From assembly GCA_964412555.1 (NCBI GenBank), contig CAYPPG010000038.1, forward strand, positions 1-64,000: a stretch of 64,000 nucleotides of DNA. The letters run 5' to 3'. The translations under genes and the position numbers were made by a program. This DNA comes from CAYPPG01 sp964412555. GTDB lineage: Bacteria; Hinthialibacterota; Hinthialibacteria; Hinthialibacterales; Hinthialibacteraceae. Below, piece after piece: positions 1-8,767 of this stretch. Under the pieces are notes generated by a model, which saw only the letters and a list, made by a program, of their open reading frames with translations, searched no databases and was not told the DNA's origin. The stretch's first letter is position 1. Every line of letters starts with the position of its first letter.

Positions 1-60
1 ACGGGTCAAACTGGGTGACTCCGGGTGGGTCAGATTAGCGCGGCGGGTGACAAGTATAGC
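1..60. mobile_element. possible end of an IS21-type insertion sequence
   Basis: The first 50 bases carry repeated GGGTCA/GGGTGA words (GGGTCAAACTGGGTGAC, then GGGTGGGTCAGATT, then GGCGGGTGACA). Multiple short terminal repeats built on this kind of word are known at the ends of IS21-family elements. No transposase lies inside the window, so this is only a resemblance; the element itself would lie to the left. Confidence 0.3.
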
Positions 61-158
61 CTTTTATCCCGGTACTGGAACAAGATAAGAGGATATGGCA
101 TGTTTTCTTGAAACGGTTTATTCAATGGTATACAATTGTTTAAAGAGATGTCGAAACA

Positions 159-359
159 ATGGTACAAACAAAAGAAACAATCAGAAATTTACTTGATCGT
201 TTACTGGATGACTGCAGTTTAGAGGATGTCCAATATCATCTCTATGTCATTCAATCGATTGCACAAGGTCAAACGGACTCCAAAAACGGAAGAACTTTGT
301 CACATGATGAAGTGGCGGCAAAACTGCGTCAAAAATGGCTCATCGATATAAAAAAGTAA
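159..359 (+). CDS. small antitoxin-like protein of an orphaned type II TA locus
   Basis: A 66-residue acidic, helical protein. The segment QYHLYVIQSIAQG followed by GRTLSHDEVAAKLRQKWL is typical of the short antitoxins that precede RelE/ParE-type toxins; this is family resemblance by eye. Its 3' end overlaps an ATG at 335 that begins MAHRYKKVIWTNQGLSTLDE, which looks like the first residues of a ParE/RelE toxin, and overlap of antitoxin end with toxin start is the usual arrangement. The toxin reading frame then runs straight into the nuclease gene, so the partner appears to be lost. No strong ribosome binding site is visible (AAAGAG 14 bases upstream). Confidence 0.55.
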   Translation: MVQTKETIRNLLDRLLDDCSLEDVQYHLYVIQSIAQGQTDSKNGRTLSHDEVAAKLRQKWLIDIKK

Positions 360-406
360 TTTGGACAAATCAAGGTCTTAGCACTCTGGATGAAAAGGTC
401 ACACCA
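335..406 (+). pseudogene. N-terminal remnant of a ParE/RelE-type toxin
   Basis: The first 20 codons of this frame read like the start of a ParE/RelE toxin (RYKKVIWT, then LSTLDE). The sequence that should continue as the toxin is absent. The frame instead continues, without a stop, into the FokI-like nuclease whose own start is probably the ATG at 407. This looks like a junction where the defence genes replaced or interrupted the toxin. It could also be a genuine short N-terminal extension of the nuclease. Confidence 0.45.
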
Positions 407-1777
407 ATGGCATTGCTTAATTCTGAACAAAAGCAACGGGCGCTTGAACTGCTGGAGGAATATGCAGAATCCACAAATCCCGAAATCGTCAAACTACGCC
501 AAGAACAAGAGCAACTTGATAAAGACCGGATTTCGTTGATTGAAAAAGAACTCCGGCCATTGGTTGATGATTATCTCTCAAGCAAGAGCGATATTCAGGC
601 ATTCAAATCAAAGATCGATAGCCTAAACAAGCGCTTTCAGTATTGGGGTTTTAAGGGCATCAAAGGCCAGATGTTCTTCAACCAATTGCTCAATGTGTCT
701 GAGACTACGGATGAAACAGACGCCGAATTGAAAGCCGCGATTACCATCCCCGACAGTGAGCAAATGGCCTCAAGCCGTATCAAGACCTTTGAGCGGTACG
801 TGAGACGTATTGGAGATGAACTTGTTGAGGCCGGAGGCTCAAAGCATGGCCGCCCAAAGCCGGGAAGCATTCCGTTCTTTCTTTCGTATTTCTGGCAAGT
901 TCAGGATAAGGACAAATGGCCGGTCTATTACACCAATAGCGTGAACACGATGATCGACCTTAATCTTTGGCAACCCAAAGAAGACTTGGCCGATGATTAC
1001 ATCCAATTCAAGCAGATTCACGAAGAACTCATTGAGTTGTTTTCACAGAAAACAGGGCAACCCTACGATTTTTACCAAGTGGAGCATGTTTTTTGGTACA
1101 GAGGTGAAAACCCATTCGATGGTACGAAAGTCATTGGAAAAGTTGGCTCCGTCAAGGATTCACCCCCAGACGTTACTACAATTTTGACAAGGCTCCCTGA
1201 AAGTTATGTACCACCCATCGTGGCCATACTTCCCAAAATGGCGGAGAGAAACCCTGAGATTGAGGAATCCGCCAAATCATCCGCAACGAGTCTGGAAAGA
1301 GCATTCGAAAAACACATCAACTCGGCTTTCACGATCTTGGGCTATGAGACCAAACTTCTTGGGCAAGGCCAAGGCCGCGTACCCGATGGCACCGCCATCG
1401 ATAGAGACAATTCCTATGCCGTCATTTGGGATGCGAAAGTACGGGTAAACGGTTACAGCCTTGGAACGGATGACCGTAGCATACGCGAATACATCAGCAC
1501 TCAAAGCCGTGCCTTGAAACGCTCTTCACTGAGAAACATCTATTACGCGATTATTTCTTCCACCTTTGCGGATGATTACGATGATGCCATCCGTTTACTC
1601 AAGATGGAAACCGACGTGAGCGAAGTCTGTTTATTGGAAGCAAGCGCCCTTGTGGTTATGGTGGATGCGAAATTGCGCTCACCGCTCCACCTATCCCTTG
1701 GCCCGGATGGAATCCAAAGGCTCTTTTGCACAAGCGGCATCATGAATGCGGACACGGTTAGGGAACAGTTGATGTGA
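407..1777 (+). CDS. FokI-type restriction endonuclease domain protein, first gene of a predicted defence operon
   Basis: A 456-residue protein from the ATG at 407, which has AAAAGG eight bases upstream; the frame is open from 335, but the extra 24 residues look like a toxin remnant. An N-terminal charged coiled coil (RQEQEQLDKDRISLIEKELR) is followed by a central domain with KPGSIPFFLSYFW and KWPVYYTNSV, which recalls the substrate-recognition domains of McrB-like proteins. The last 160 residues match the FokI cleavage domain pattern: PDG, then AVIWDAK with the D and K of the PD-(D/E)xK core, then REYISTQSR and a terminal helix where FokI has EEVRRKF. It lies 21 bases upstream of the HamA-like gene on the same strand, which suggests cotranscription. 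No methyltransferase is nearby, so it does not look like an ordinary restriction-modification enzyme. Confidence 0.7.
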   Translation: MALLNSEQKQRALELLEEYAESTNPEIVKLRQEQEQLDKDRISLIEKELRPLVDDYLSSKSDIQAFKSKIDSLNKRFQYWGFKGIKGQMFFNQLLNVSETTDETDAELKAAITIPDSEQMASSRIKTFERYVRRIGDELVEAGGSKHGRPKPGSIPFFLSYFWQVQDKDKWPVYYTNSVNTMIDLNLWQPKEDLADDYIQFKQIHEELIELFSQKTGQPYDFYQVEHVFWYRGENPFDGTKVIGKVGSVKDSPPDVTTILTRLPESYVPPIVAILPKMAERNPEIEESAKSSATSLERAFEKHINSAFTILGYETKLLGQGQGRVPDGTAIDRDNSYAVIWDAKVRVNGYSLGTDDRSIREYISTQSRALKRSSLRNIYYAIISSTFADDYDDAIRLLKMETDVSEVCLLEASALVVMVDAKLRSPLHLSLGPDGIQRLFCTSGIMNADTVREQLM

Positions 1778-1798
1778 GATGAATAAAAAGGGTAAACA

Positions 1799-2641
1799 AT
1801 GACTAAGTCAACTGTGAAAAAATCAAAAAAACATTCTCATCCATTAAAAATTATCAGGTTGAAAGATATCGACTGTTCTTCTTTGTGTGATGCTAAAGTA
1901 GGGAAAATTGTTGACGAAGAAAAACTGGCTAAACTTGTTGCGCTATTGATACTTGGGCATTATCGACATGTGGAAAAAATATTTAATCTAGAAAATAACA
2001 ATACACCAAAAACAAGTGGTGGGGCATTAAAAAGAGCAAAAGAATTGTTAAAAGATTCATGGGTTGAAAATGGAAACTCCAATAGAGATGGTTGGGTTTT
2101 TCAAATGATATCATGGATTTCAATTCATTATTCACAAAGCACTCCAATGATAGTTTCAATACCTCACCCACAGCCGTCATTTAAGGGATTCGATGGTCTA
2201 GTCCTATTATTTAGTGAAGTTTCTGATGATATTGAAAATTTGATTATTTGTGAGGATAAAGCAACTACAAGGCCTAGAGATACTATCACGCAACAAATAT
2301 GGCCAGATTTCAAATCATGTGAAGATGGCTCACGTGACTCAGAACTTGTTGCTGAAACAACATTATTACTTGAACGTTCAGGTAGTGATAAAATAGATAT
2401 GATAATAGAGAATATTCATTGGAAAAAATTAAAAAACTATCGAATAGCAATAACTATTGATCCAAACAAGAAAATAAATTTAAGCAAATTATTTAAAGGT
2501 TACAGTTCAATTATAGCAAGAGATAATATTCGTTTTCGTAAAGCCGAAGTATTCCCAATTGATCAATTACGGGATTGGATGAATTCATTCTGTGAAAAGA
2601 TCATCAATCATTTGGACGAAATAGAGGTGAGCAATGTTTGA
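1799..2641 (+). CDS. hamA: HamA-like (DUF1837-type) nuclease effector
   Basis: A 280-residue protein with a Lys-rich start. Residues 127-154 hold the key signal: SFKGFDG (Asp132), a hydrophobic strand, then ICEDKA (Glu152, Lys154), which fits the D...ExK core of a PD-(D/E)xK nuclease and the layout of HamA/AbpA proteins. The gene ends 8 bases inside the start of a large SF2 helicase, which is the HamA-HamB order of the Hachiman antiphage system. In that family HamA is the nuclease that degrades DNA once HamB senses damage or phage replication; the role here is inferred from gene order and motifs. The coding sequence is strikingly AT-rich compared with the preceding nuclease gene. Alternative: another DUF1837-type nuclease paired with a helicase (AbpAB). 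Confidence 0.6.
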   Translation: MTKSTVKKSKKHSHPLKIIRLKDIDCSSLCDAKVGKIVDEEKLAKLVALLILGHYRHVEKIFNLENNNTPKTSGGALKRAKELLKDSWVENGNSNRDGWVFQMISWISIHYSQSTPMIVSIPHPQPSFKGFDGLVLLFSEVSDDIENLIICEDKATTRPRDTITQQIWPDFKSCEDGSRDSELVAETTLLLERSGSDKIDMIIENIHWKKLKNYRIAITIDPNKKINLSKLFKGYSSIIARDNIRFRKAEVFPIDQLRDWMNSFCEKIINHLDEIEVSNV

Positions 2642-5600
2642 TGCAATCACTGCCAACCTTATTCGAAACGCTCCTGATCTAGAGGGATTGGATTTAGAAC
2701 GGCTTCCTGAACTTCTAACAGAAGATTATGCAAAAATAGCTTCATTTAGGTTATTAATTGCAGAACAAGAAGAAGTGGATATTGATGAAATAAATGATAT
2801 TATTAATAATCTTCGGGCATTAGCAAATACTTATGAAACATATACTACAGCCTTGTCGGATAGTGAACATAGAATTTCAGCCGCATTTGTTGCTGCAACA
2901 GCACATAAACTACTATTACAAATCGGCAAGATCGCAAAAATTAATCAACCGGCACAGGAGAGATTGTCGATAAATGGCATATCTTCAGATATATCTGCTT
3001 CTCTTTTATTTCTGATTGCAGACTATCATGCTGATGCTTTTGAAATTTCACAATATTTTGTGGATCATGAAGGAGAAGAAATTTCTGACCAATTAATACG
3101 ACATCTAGCCAATATGTCTCGCGGGAAATTAATTGATATACTTGAGGATGACTTGTTCAATGATTTCCAACTCAATTACTCCTTTCTGGATAATCCACTA
3201 TATGAATTAGAACAGAAATCTTGTGACCAACTTTGGTATTACATTCTTTGGGCTTTAAGAGGATATGCGGGCTTAATATTGAATGTAGATTCTGATGAAT
3301 ATTCTTATCCTGGCAATCCAAATGAAATATTAGACACAGTACTAGATTTATGCTCGATAGAACTCGTTACAACTAACGATCTAAACAAATATTTAGGCAA
3401 AGATTTACCAATCTTGATTTCCACGTATGCCGGGCCACATCATCTAGCAAGCCTTCTTAAAAGCGCAGGAGATACATTGATTCATAGAGCTGTTACAAGA
3501 GTGCCACCTCCAGATGGCATTGACAACAATAAATGGCATGGATTCACAAAATTATACGCAAAACATTATCCATATCTTTGGAGAAATCATTGGGACGCAG
3601 TGGATAAAGATTACTTATCCCCTAACAGTTCTAGTGTTATTACAATACCTACAGGAGGTGGAAAGACCACCCTAGCTGAATTGAAAATAGGTTCATTTCT
3701 GATAGAAAATAAAAGCATAATATATTTAGCGCCTACTCATGCACTTGTTGATCAAACCTTCAATAGGCTAAAAAAATTATTTGGAGAGCGTTTTTCAATA
3801 AATAGATCACTAGATATTAGCATAAGTAGTGATATTAGTGACTTGGATTTACCGTGCATTGTTGTTATGACACCTGAACGATGTTTATCACAAATGTCCA
3901 TTAATCCTGATTGTCTTGATGCTTTTGAATTGCTTGTGTTTGATGAATTTCATATGATCCATCCCACAAGGGGACTTAATGATAAAAGAAGTATTGATGC
4001 CATGTTCTGCTTGTTGTTAATCATATCGAGGATTCCAGATATGAAATTATTGATGATGTCAGCAATGATTAGTAATACACATGAACTTGCAGAATGGATA
4101 TCAATGACAACAGGCCAGAGATGCATCCCCATAGATGTTGAATGGAAACCTACTAGGCAAGCTAGGGGATGTCTTGTATACCCCTCCGCTCAAATTAATA
4201 AGCTACAAAATATTTTATACGGCAATAGAAAACAAAAACGTACAAAACATCCAAATAAGAATATAAAAAATACTCTTAAAGCAGTACCTTATACTTTATT
4301 TTGCCTAAAACAATCATGGTCTACTCAAGACTCAAACGATTACCATTTAATTCAACTTTTGAAGAATGCCGTTGTATTGAGTGCTAATAAAAGGTGGCTT
4401 TTAACACCAAATAGAAATAAAGTAGCTTGTAATATAGCCAATACTCTGTCACGAGCAAACATTAAAACTTTAATCTTCATTCAAAATAAACAACAATGTA
4501 TAAGTTCAGCTAAAGATTTAAGTAATAAATTGCCTGAATCACAAACCACTTCTCTTACTCAGGAAGAGTCAACACTCAAAAATATTGCAATAGATGAATT
4601 GGGTGACAGCAAATTCATTGCCTGTTTACACAAAAACAAGGTGGGTTCTCATAATGCTTTACTATTACAGTCAGAAAGACTTCTTGTAGAATCTGTTTAT
4701 TCAAGGAGTGATGGTATAAATACATTAATTGCAACTCCTACTTTAGCTCAAGGTATCAACCTTCCAGCAGAGTTTGTGATAATTGCTGGCGATGACCGTT
4801 TTGATCAAAGTGTGAATAATCAACAAGGAGGCATGAAGCAATTAGAGGCTCATGAGTTATTAAATGCGGCTGGAAGAGCCGGTAGAGCTGGAAAGTTTGC
4901 TAGTGGTGTGGTTCTTGTAATTCCCGGTCAAGTCGTGGAATTCAATGAAGAAGAGTCAACAATTTCACGAAGATGGTTTGACTTACAAGAACGTATTTTT
5001 TCAAAAAGTGATCAATGTATAGAAATGCTTGACCCAATCGATTTATATCTTGATACTATCCAAGATCAGGATGAACTGGATTATTCAAGTATGTATTTTA
5101 TTAATAGAACTCCTGATTTTCAAGAAGATAAAATACAACAATTTTTCAAGAATTCGTTAAGTGCATTTTTTGCCAAAAAGAATGATACTATAGAAAACTT
5201 CAATTATAGGGTAGGCACTGTTGTAGAAATCAAGAAATCCTTGTTTGAAAATAATGAAGAAGATGAAAGTAATTTGAGATTATCATCAGCACATGGCATT
5301 CCACAAGAAATAATTTACAGCATTAAGACTCAATTAAATAAAGTCATTCCTGATACCCCTTTGAAATCAGCCATTTGGTTTTACAGATGGATATTTAAAA
5401 ACGATGATTATTTTTTCATGTTTCCTAAATTAAAGGATGCTAATAAATTATTCAAAGATAAATCCAACAAGTATCCTAAGTTATTATTAACCGCTACTAA
5501 AATGTGGCTAGATGCCTATCCAATAATTGATATAGAGAAACTTATGATGGGTAATGATAAACATAGTCCTTTTTGCTTTAACGCTCGTAAATTCGTCCTT

Positions 5601-5924
5601 GATGTTATTCCAGAAGTTTCACATGGCATAAATATTATCGTGGACATTTATAGAGATTTGATAAGTAATAATGATGAGTTGTTAATTCCTATAGGTTTTT
5701 CAGTTGCGTCATCGTGCATTAGAGATGGTCATAATATTCCTGAAAAATTAGCCATTAGATTTCTATCTAATGGAATTGTATCCAGGAAAAATTGTCATGA
5801 TGAATATGAGAGAATATCCGCTAATTTGGGCGAAGCAAATGAATATGAGTCTTTTGATGAAACAATCAAAAGAGTAAAAAAAGCGATGGAATTGAGTAAC
5901 AGTGAGATGCAAGAAAATCTATAG
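2634..5924 (+). CDS. hamB: HamB-like superfamily 2 DEAD/DEAH helicase
   Basis: A 1096-residue protein starting inside the end of hamA, with AGAGGTGAG just upstream of the ATG. SF2/Ski2-like motifs are clear: Walker A PTGGGKT (about 339-345), motif Ia YLAPTHALVDQ, DEFH Walker B (437-440), motif III SAM (476-478), TPTLAQGINLPA (701-712) and motif VI GRAGRAG (746-752). About 330 residues precede the helicase core and about 300 follow it, consistent with large HamB proteins. The expected role is DNA translocation and sensing that licenses the HamA nuclease. Codon use is as AT-rich as in hamA, suggesting the two were acquired together. Exact family membership needs a profile search; the helicase call itself is secure. 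Confidence 0.7.
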   Translation: MFDAITANLIRNAPDLEGLDLERLPELLTEDYAKIASFRLLIAEQEEVDIDEINDIINNLRALANTYETYTTALSDSEHRISAAFVAATAHKLLLQIGKIAKINQPAQERLSINGISSDISASLLFLIADYHADAFEISQYFVDHEGEEISDQLIRHLANMSRGKLIDILEDDLFNDFQLNYSFLDNPLYELEQKSCDQLWYYILWALRGYAGLILNVDSDEYSYPGNPNEILDTVLDLCSIELVTTNDLNKYLGKDLPILISTYAGPHHLASLLKSAGDTLIHRAVTRVPPPDGIDNNKWHGFTKLYAKHYPYLWRNHWDAVDKDYLSPNSSSVITIPTGGGKTTLAELKIGSFLIENKSIIYLAPTHALVDQTFNRLKKLFGERFSINRSLDISISSDISDLDLPCIVVMTPERCLSQMSINPDCLDAFELLVFDEFHMIHPTRGLNDKRSIDAMFCLLLIISRIPDMKLLMMSAMISNTHELAEWISMTTGQRCIPIDVEWKPTRQARGCLVYPSAQINKLQNILYGNRKQKRTKHPNKNIKNTLKAVPYTLFCLKQSWSTQDSNDYHLIQLLKNAVVLSANKRWLLTPNRNKVACNIANTLSRANIKTLIFIQNKQQCISSAKDLSNKLPESQTTSLTQEESTLKNIAIDELGDSKFIACLHKNKVGSHNALLLQSERLLVESVYSRSDGINTLIATPTLAQGINLPAEFVIIAGDDRFDQSVNNQQGGMKQLEAHELLNAAGRAGRAGKFASGVVLVIPGQVVEFNEEESTISRRWFDLQERIFSKSDQCIEMLDPIDLYLDTIQDQDELDYSSMYFINRTPDFQEDKIQQFFKNSLSAFFAKKNDTIENFNYRVGTVVEIKKSLFENNEEDESNLRLSSAHGIPQEIIYSIKTQLNKVIPDTPLKSAIWFYRWIFKNDDYFFMFPKLKDANKLFKDKSNKYPKLLLTATKMWLDAYPIIDIEKLMMGNDKHSPFCFNARKFVLDVIPEVSHGINIIVDIYRDLISNNDELLIPIGFSVASSCIRDGHNIPEKLAIRFLSNGIVSRKNCHDEYERISANLGEANEYESFDETIKRVKKAMELSNSEMQENL

Positions 5925-5950
5925 GATTTGTATCTAGTTGCAAAGAGTAT

Positions 5951-5979
5951 CCTATAATTGAGTAATTGAGTATTATAGG
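5951..5979 (+). terminator. weak hairpin after the defence operon
   Basis: CCTATAAT and ATTATAGG form an 8-bp stem around a 13-base loop, 27 bases after the helicase stop. There is no T-run, so it is at best a weak terminator. Confidence 0.3.
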
Positions 5980-6035
5980 CCAACTTTGGAAATCTTCCAT
6001 TTCTTACCATTCATCCGGTTCCAAATACATGAGCA

Positions 6036-6506
6036 TCAAAGGAGATTGCAATCTGGTGTCATGAAGCGCTTTTGAGCACGTTCCGCAAAATCGTCTTGAC
6101 TCTCAACCGGTCTTCTTGCAATATACTTGATTTTTCTTTTGGTTTTGGAATTCCACTCAACACGGACTCTCTCTGTCGGAATATATTCTACGAGTGCTTT
6201 CAACTGGTTTCGCTCTTGGCAAAAAACCGGATTCAGGCCCCTCGTTGGTTCAGTATTGGCAAGATGAAGGATTGATAGGCTCCCGGCCGGATATTCACGG
6301 CAGCCAACAACATTCACGCCAACTCCGAGAGAAAGTGGAATAGAGGACTGATGCATTACAATAGTACGCATCCCATTCATTTGGCATTCTAATCCATACA
6401 TTTCACTACAATCACAAGGTAACAGAAAAGACTTATACTCTTGTACCAGAAAATCACACTGGTTATACTTCTTTCCGAAGAGTTGGTGACGCAATGAAAA
6501 CAACAA
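6036..6506 (-). CDS. hypothetical protein, doubtful
   Basis: An open frame of 156 codons with no overlapping better candidate except the first bases of the + strand gene at 6494. The last 45 residues are strongly basic (SKTKRKIKYIARRP). I recognise no family and see no convincing ribosome binding site. It sits between the defence operon and a small protein pair, and may be decayed coding sequence rather than an active gene. Confidence 0.25.
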   Translation of the reverse strand: MLFSLRHQLFGKKYNQCDFLVQEYKSFLLPCDCSEMYGLECQMNGMRTIVMHQSSIPLSLGVGVNVVGCREYPAGSLSILHLANTEPTRGLNPVFCQERNQLKALVEYIPTERVRVEWNSKTKRKIKYIARRPVESQDDFAERAQKRFMTPDCNLL

Positions 6507-6724
6507 CTTATTTCGTAAAGAGTGTTATTGTTCGAAGACCGTATCTCAAAACAGAATGGATCGAAAATACAATATACAATTCTATCCGCAAAGAAATTCA
6601 AACCAATGGCCGTATTCGCCACTGGGCTTTCATTGCCGAAGCCGGAAAGTATTTACGAGTCGTCACCGAGCCAGATGGAGAAACAGTACACAATGCCTTC
6701 TTTGATCGTCGCTTTAAGCCGTAA
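6494..6724 (+). CDS. DUF4258-like small protein paired with DUF2283
   Basis: A 76-residue basic protein. The stretch RIRHWAFIAEAGKYLRVVTE followed by DGETVHNAFFDRRFKP is the hallmark of a widespread family of small proteins (DUF4258-like) that are usually encoded directly upstream of DUF2283 proteins. That is the case here, with a 19-base gap. By organisation such pairs resemble toxin-antitoxin modules, but function is not established. The usual N-terminal histidine-containing part is short in this copy. Confidence 0.6.
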   Translation: MKTTTYFVKSVIVRRPYLKTEWIENTIYNSIRKEIQTNGRIRHWAFIAEAGKYLRVVTEPDGETVHNAFFDRRFKP

Positions 6725-6743
6725 GGCATAGGAGCCAATAATT

Positions 6744-6992
6744 ATGATATTCCAGTATTATCCTGATACAGACATGTTGTACATCCAACTTGCCGAAGGT
6801 GTGAGCGTCGAATCGGAAGAAATCAAAGAGGGCGTAGTGCTTGACTTTGATGAATGCAATCGAGTGTTTGGTATCGAGATTGAAGATGCCAGCAAATACA
6901 TTGATTTGTCTCGCCTGGAAGTGTTGGCTTTGCCTATTGCGAACTTGGTGCTCAGTGAAAGAGAGGCTGTGAAAAACCCATCGGATGGTTGA
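6744..6992 (+). CDS. DUF2283 domain protein
   Basis: An 82-residue protein with the DUF2283 pattern: YYPDTDMLYIQLAEG, then EIKEGVVLDFDE and VFGIEIEDASKYID. The family is known by sequence but not by biochemical role. It follows a DUF4258-like gene by 19 bases, so the two are probably cotranscribed, with AGGAG ahead of the ATG. A toxin-antitoxin-like role is an inference from the pairing. Confidence 0.8.
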   Translation: MIFQYYPDTDMLYIQLAEGVSVESEEIKEGVVLDFDECNRVFGIEIEDASKYIDLSRLEVLALPIANLVLSEREAVKNPSDG

Positions 6993-7024
6993 TCGTTTTT
7001 ATTGATTCACTTTCCGCCTAAAAT

Positions 7025-8686
7025 TTACCCTCGATCCGCTATCCGAATCCCTTCCTCCTCATCCACAAAAAACAACACAATCCCCCCAACAATGAAGAAT
7101 GCAATCACCACTGCAATCCCCGCCCGTTGGGATTCGAAGAGAGTCGTGAAAATCCCCAACAAAAACGGCCCCATGAAAGCGGTGGCTTTCCCGGAAAAAG
7201 CGAAAAAGCCGAAGAATTCGTTTTCCTTGTCAGGCGGGACAAAACGACCCATCAGCGAGCGGCTCGCGGATTGATTCGGCCCCACGAAGATCCCGATGAT
7301 AATCCCGGCAATCCAAAAGAGCATGGGAAAGAAAGTCACGATATGTTCGGGAAAAGCGTCTTCCAGCAAATAACGGTGTAAACGATACAAATCTTCATTC
7401 TCGGGATTGCGCTCGATCAGTTCTTTCGTTTTCTCGCGCAGCGCAACCGCACTGAATTGTTCTTCCTGGTAAAAATCATCGCTCCGAATCATCCGGTTCA
7501 GATCCTCGATCAGCCCGCTTTGCAGTGCTTCCGGCAATGGGGTGGAACCGTCGTATTCATTCAAAGATTGTTGGGTAGAGGACGATAAGCGGCCATAGAT
7601 GTGAGTCGTAACGGAATCATCCTGATTACTCAACTGCACAGCCAAACCGGATACCTCGCGAAGATCACCGGATTGGAGAGTCAAGGAACCGTTCGGAGCG
7701 ATCACCGCCAAGAACGTGGCAAGGATAAGCCCGATCAAACTGATTTGGATGGTTCGTTTTCCTCCCAGCCAGTCATCCAGAAAACCCAGTGCAAACGCCC
7801 CCGCTCCGGCGCAAACGTTCAAAACGATACCAAGAAAAATTCTCTCCGATGTGGAAAAATAAAAAGTCCCTGCGGCATAGATCCCACCGAAGAAAAAGAC
7901 TGTGATCAGGCCATCGTTATATATGAGGCGGGCGAAGAGAAACGTGACGATTTGCTTGTAACGGCGAATTTCATGAAACGTCTTTTTTAATTGATTGGCA
8001 GTTGCGGAGATAATCTTTTCTCGCGTCGGGGATACACGTGATCGATCTTCTTTCACCCAGATAAAGATGGGAATGCTGAAGATCGCAAACCAGACGGCAA
8101 CAAGAATATTCGTTGCGCGCACATGCTGAAAATTCTCCTTCGTCACCCCGAACCAGGCGGTTTCCGGCTGCACAAATCCAATCAAAGCAAGGACCAACGC
8201 CAGTAATCCCCCCACATACCCGAAAGACCATCCGTATCCGGAAACACGGCCGATCTTGTTTTGGGTACAAATATCCGGAAGAAAAGCATTGTAAAAGACG
8301 CAACCCAGTTCATACGCGATATTGGCAATGACAAAAATGATCAGCGCCATCATGGTATGTCCCGGAGTGACAAAGTAGAGGAGTATGGAACCAATCACAC
8401 AAATTGCAGTTGTGATGAACAAAAACAGTTTCCGATATCCGCCGCGATCCGAGATCGCTCCGAGGAACGGAGAAAGAAAGGCCACCATAATTGCAGTGAG
8501 TGTGACTCCGCGTGACCAGAGGGCGGTCCCTTCTGTCGTATTATCGGCCACCGCTTCCGTAAAATACGTGGCGAAAACAAAAGTGACGATGAGTGTTGTA
8601 AACGCAGAATTGGCAAAGTCGTACAGGCACCAGGAAAAGATGGCGCGGCGGTCGTTTTTGGGGATTTTATCCATATCAAAGCTCAT
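7025..8686 (-). CDS. MFS transporter of the Atg22/UMF1 family
   Basis: A 553-residue integral membrane protein. The N-terminus (FSWCLYDFANSAFTTLIVTF) and the segment FYNAFLPDI are characteristic of the UMF1/Atg22-like branch of the major facilitator superfamily. Twelve or so hydrophobic segments can be followed; a soluble stretch of about 130 residues (roughly 340-450) interrupts the last third, longer than usual. Substrate is unknown; yeast Atg22 exports amino acids from vacuoles, but that does not transfer safely to bacteria. It stands alone between a DUF2283 gene on the other strand and a sigma-54 activator. Confidence 0.8.
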   Translation of the reverse strand: MSFDMDKIPKNDRRAIFSWCLYDFANSAFTTLIVTFVFATYFTEAVADNTTEGTALWSRGVTLTAIMVAFLSPFLGAISDRGGYRKLFLFITTAICVIGSILLYFVTPGHTMMALIIFVIANIAYELGCVFYNAFLPDICTQNKIGRVSGYGWSFGYVGGLLALVLALIGFVQPETAWFGVTKENFQHVRATNILVAVWFAIFSIPIFIWVKEDRSRVSPTREKIISATANQLKKTFHEIRRYKQIVTFLFARLIYNDGLITVFFFGGIYAAGTFYFSTSERIFLGIVLNVCAGAGAFALGFLDDWLGGKRTIQISLIGLILATFLAVIAPNGSLTLQSGDLREVSGLAVQLSNQDDSVTTHIYGRLSSSTQQSLNEYDGSTPLPEALQSGLIEDLNRMIRSDDFYQEEQFSAVALREKTKELIERNPENEDLYRLHRYLLEDAFPEHIVTFFPMLFWIAGIIIGIFVGPNQSASRSLMGRFVPPDKENEFFGFFAFSGKATAFMGPFLLGIFTTLFESQRAGIAVVIAFFIVGGIVLFFVDEEEGIRIADRG

Positions 8687-8705
8687 TTCGAATGTTCACA
8701 AGGGT

Positions 8706-8757
8706 AGAGCAAGCGTCCTCGCTTGCCCCTTTGATGCAGGCGGGACGCCTGCTTTAC
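8706..8757. repeat. paired intergenic GGA/TCC-loop hairpins
   Basis: Two palindromes in a row: GCAAGCG-TCCT-CGCTTGC (8709-8726) and GCAGGCG-GGA-CGCCTGC (8736-8752), embedded in GTAGAGCAAGC...CTTTACCC flanks that recur at 58607-58660 and 44699-44720. They are members of the window-wide hairpin family. Confidence 0.7.
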
Positions 8758-8767
8758 CCGATCCTTA

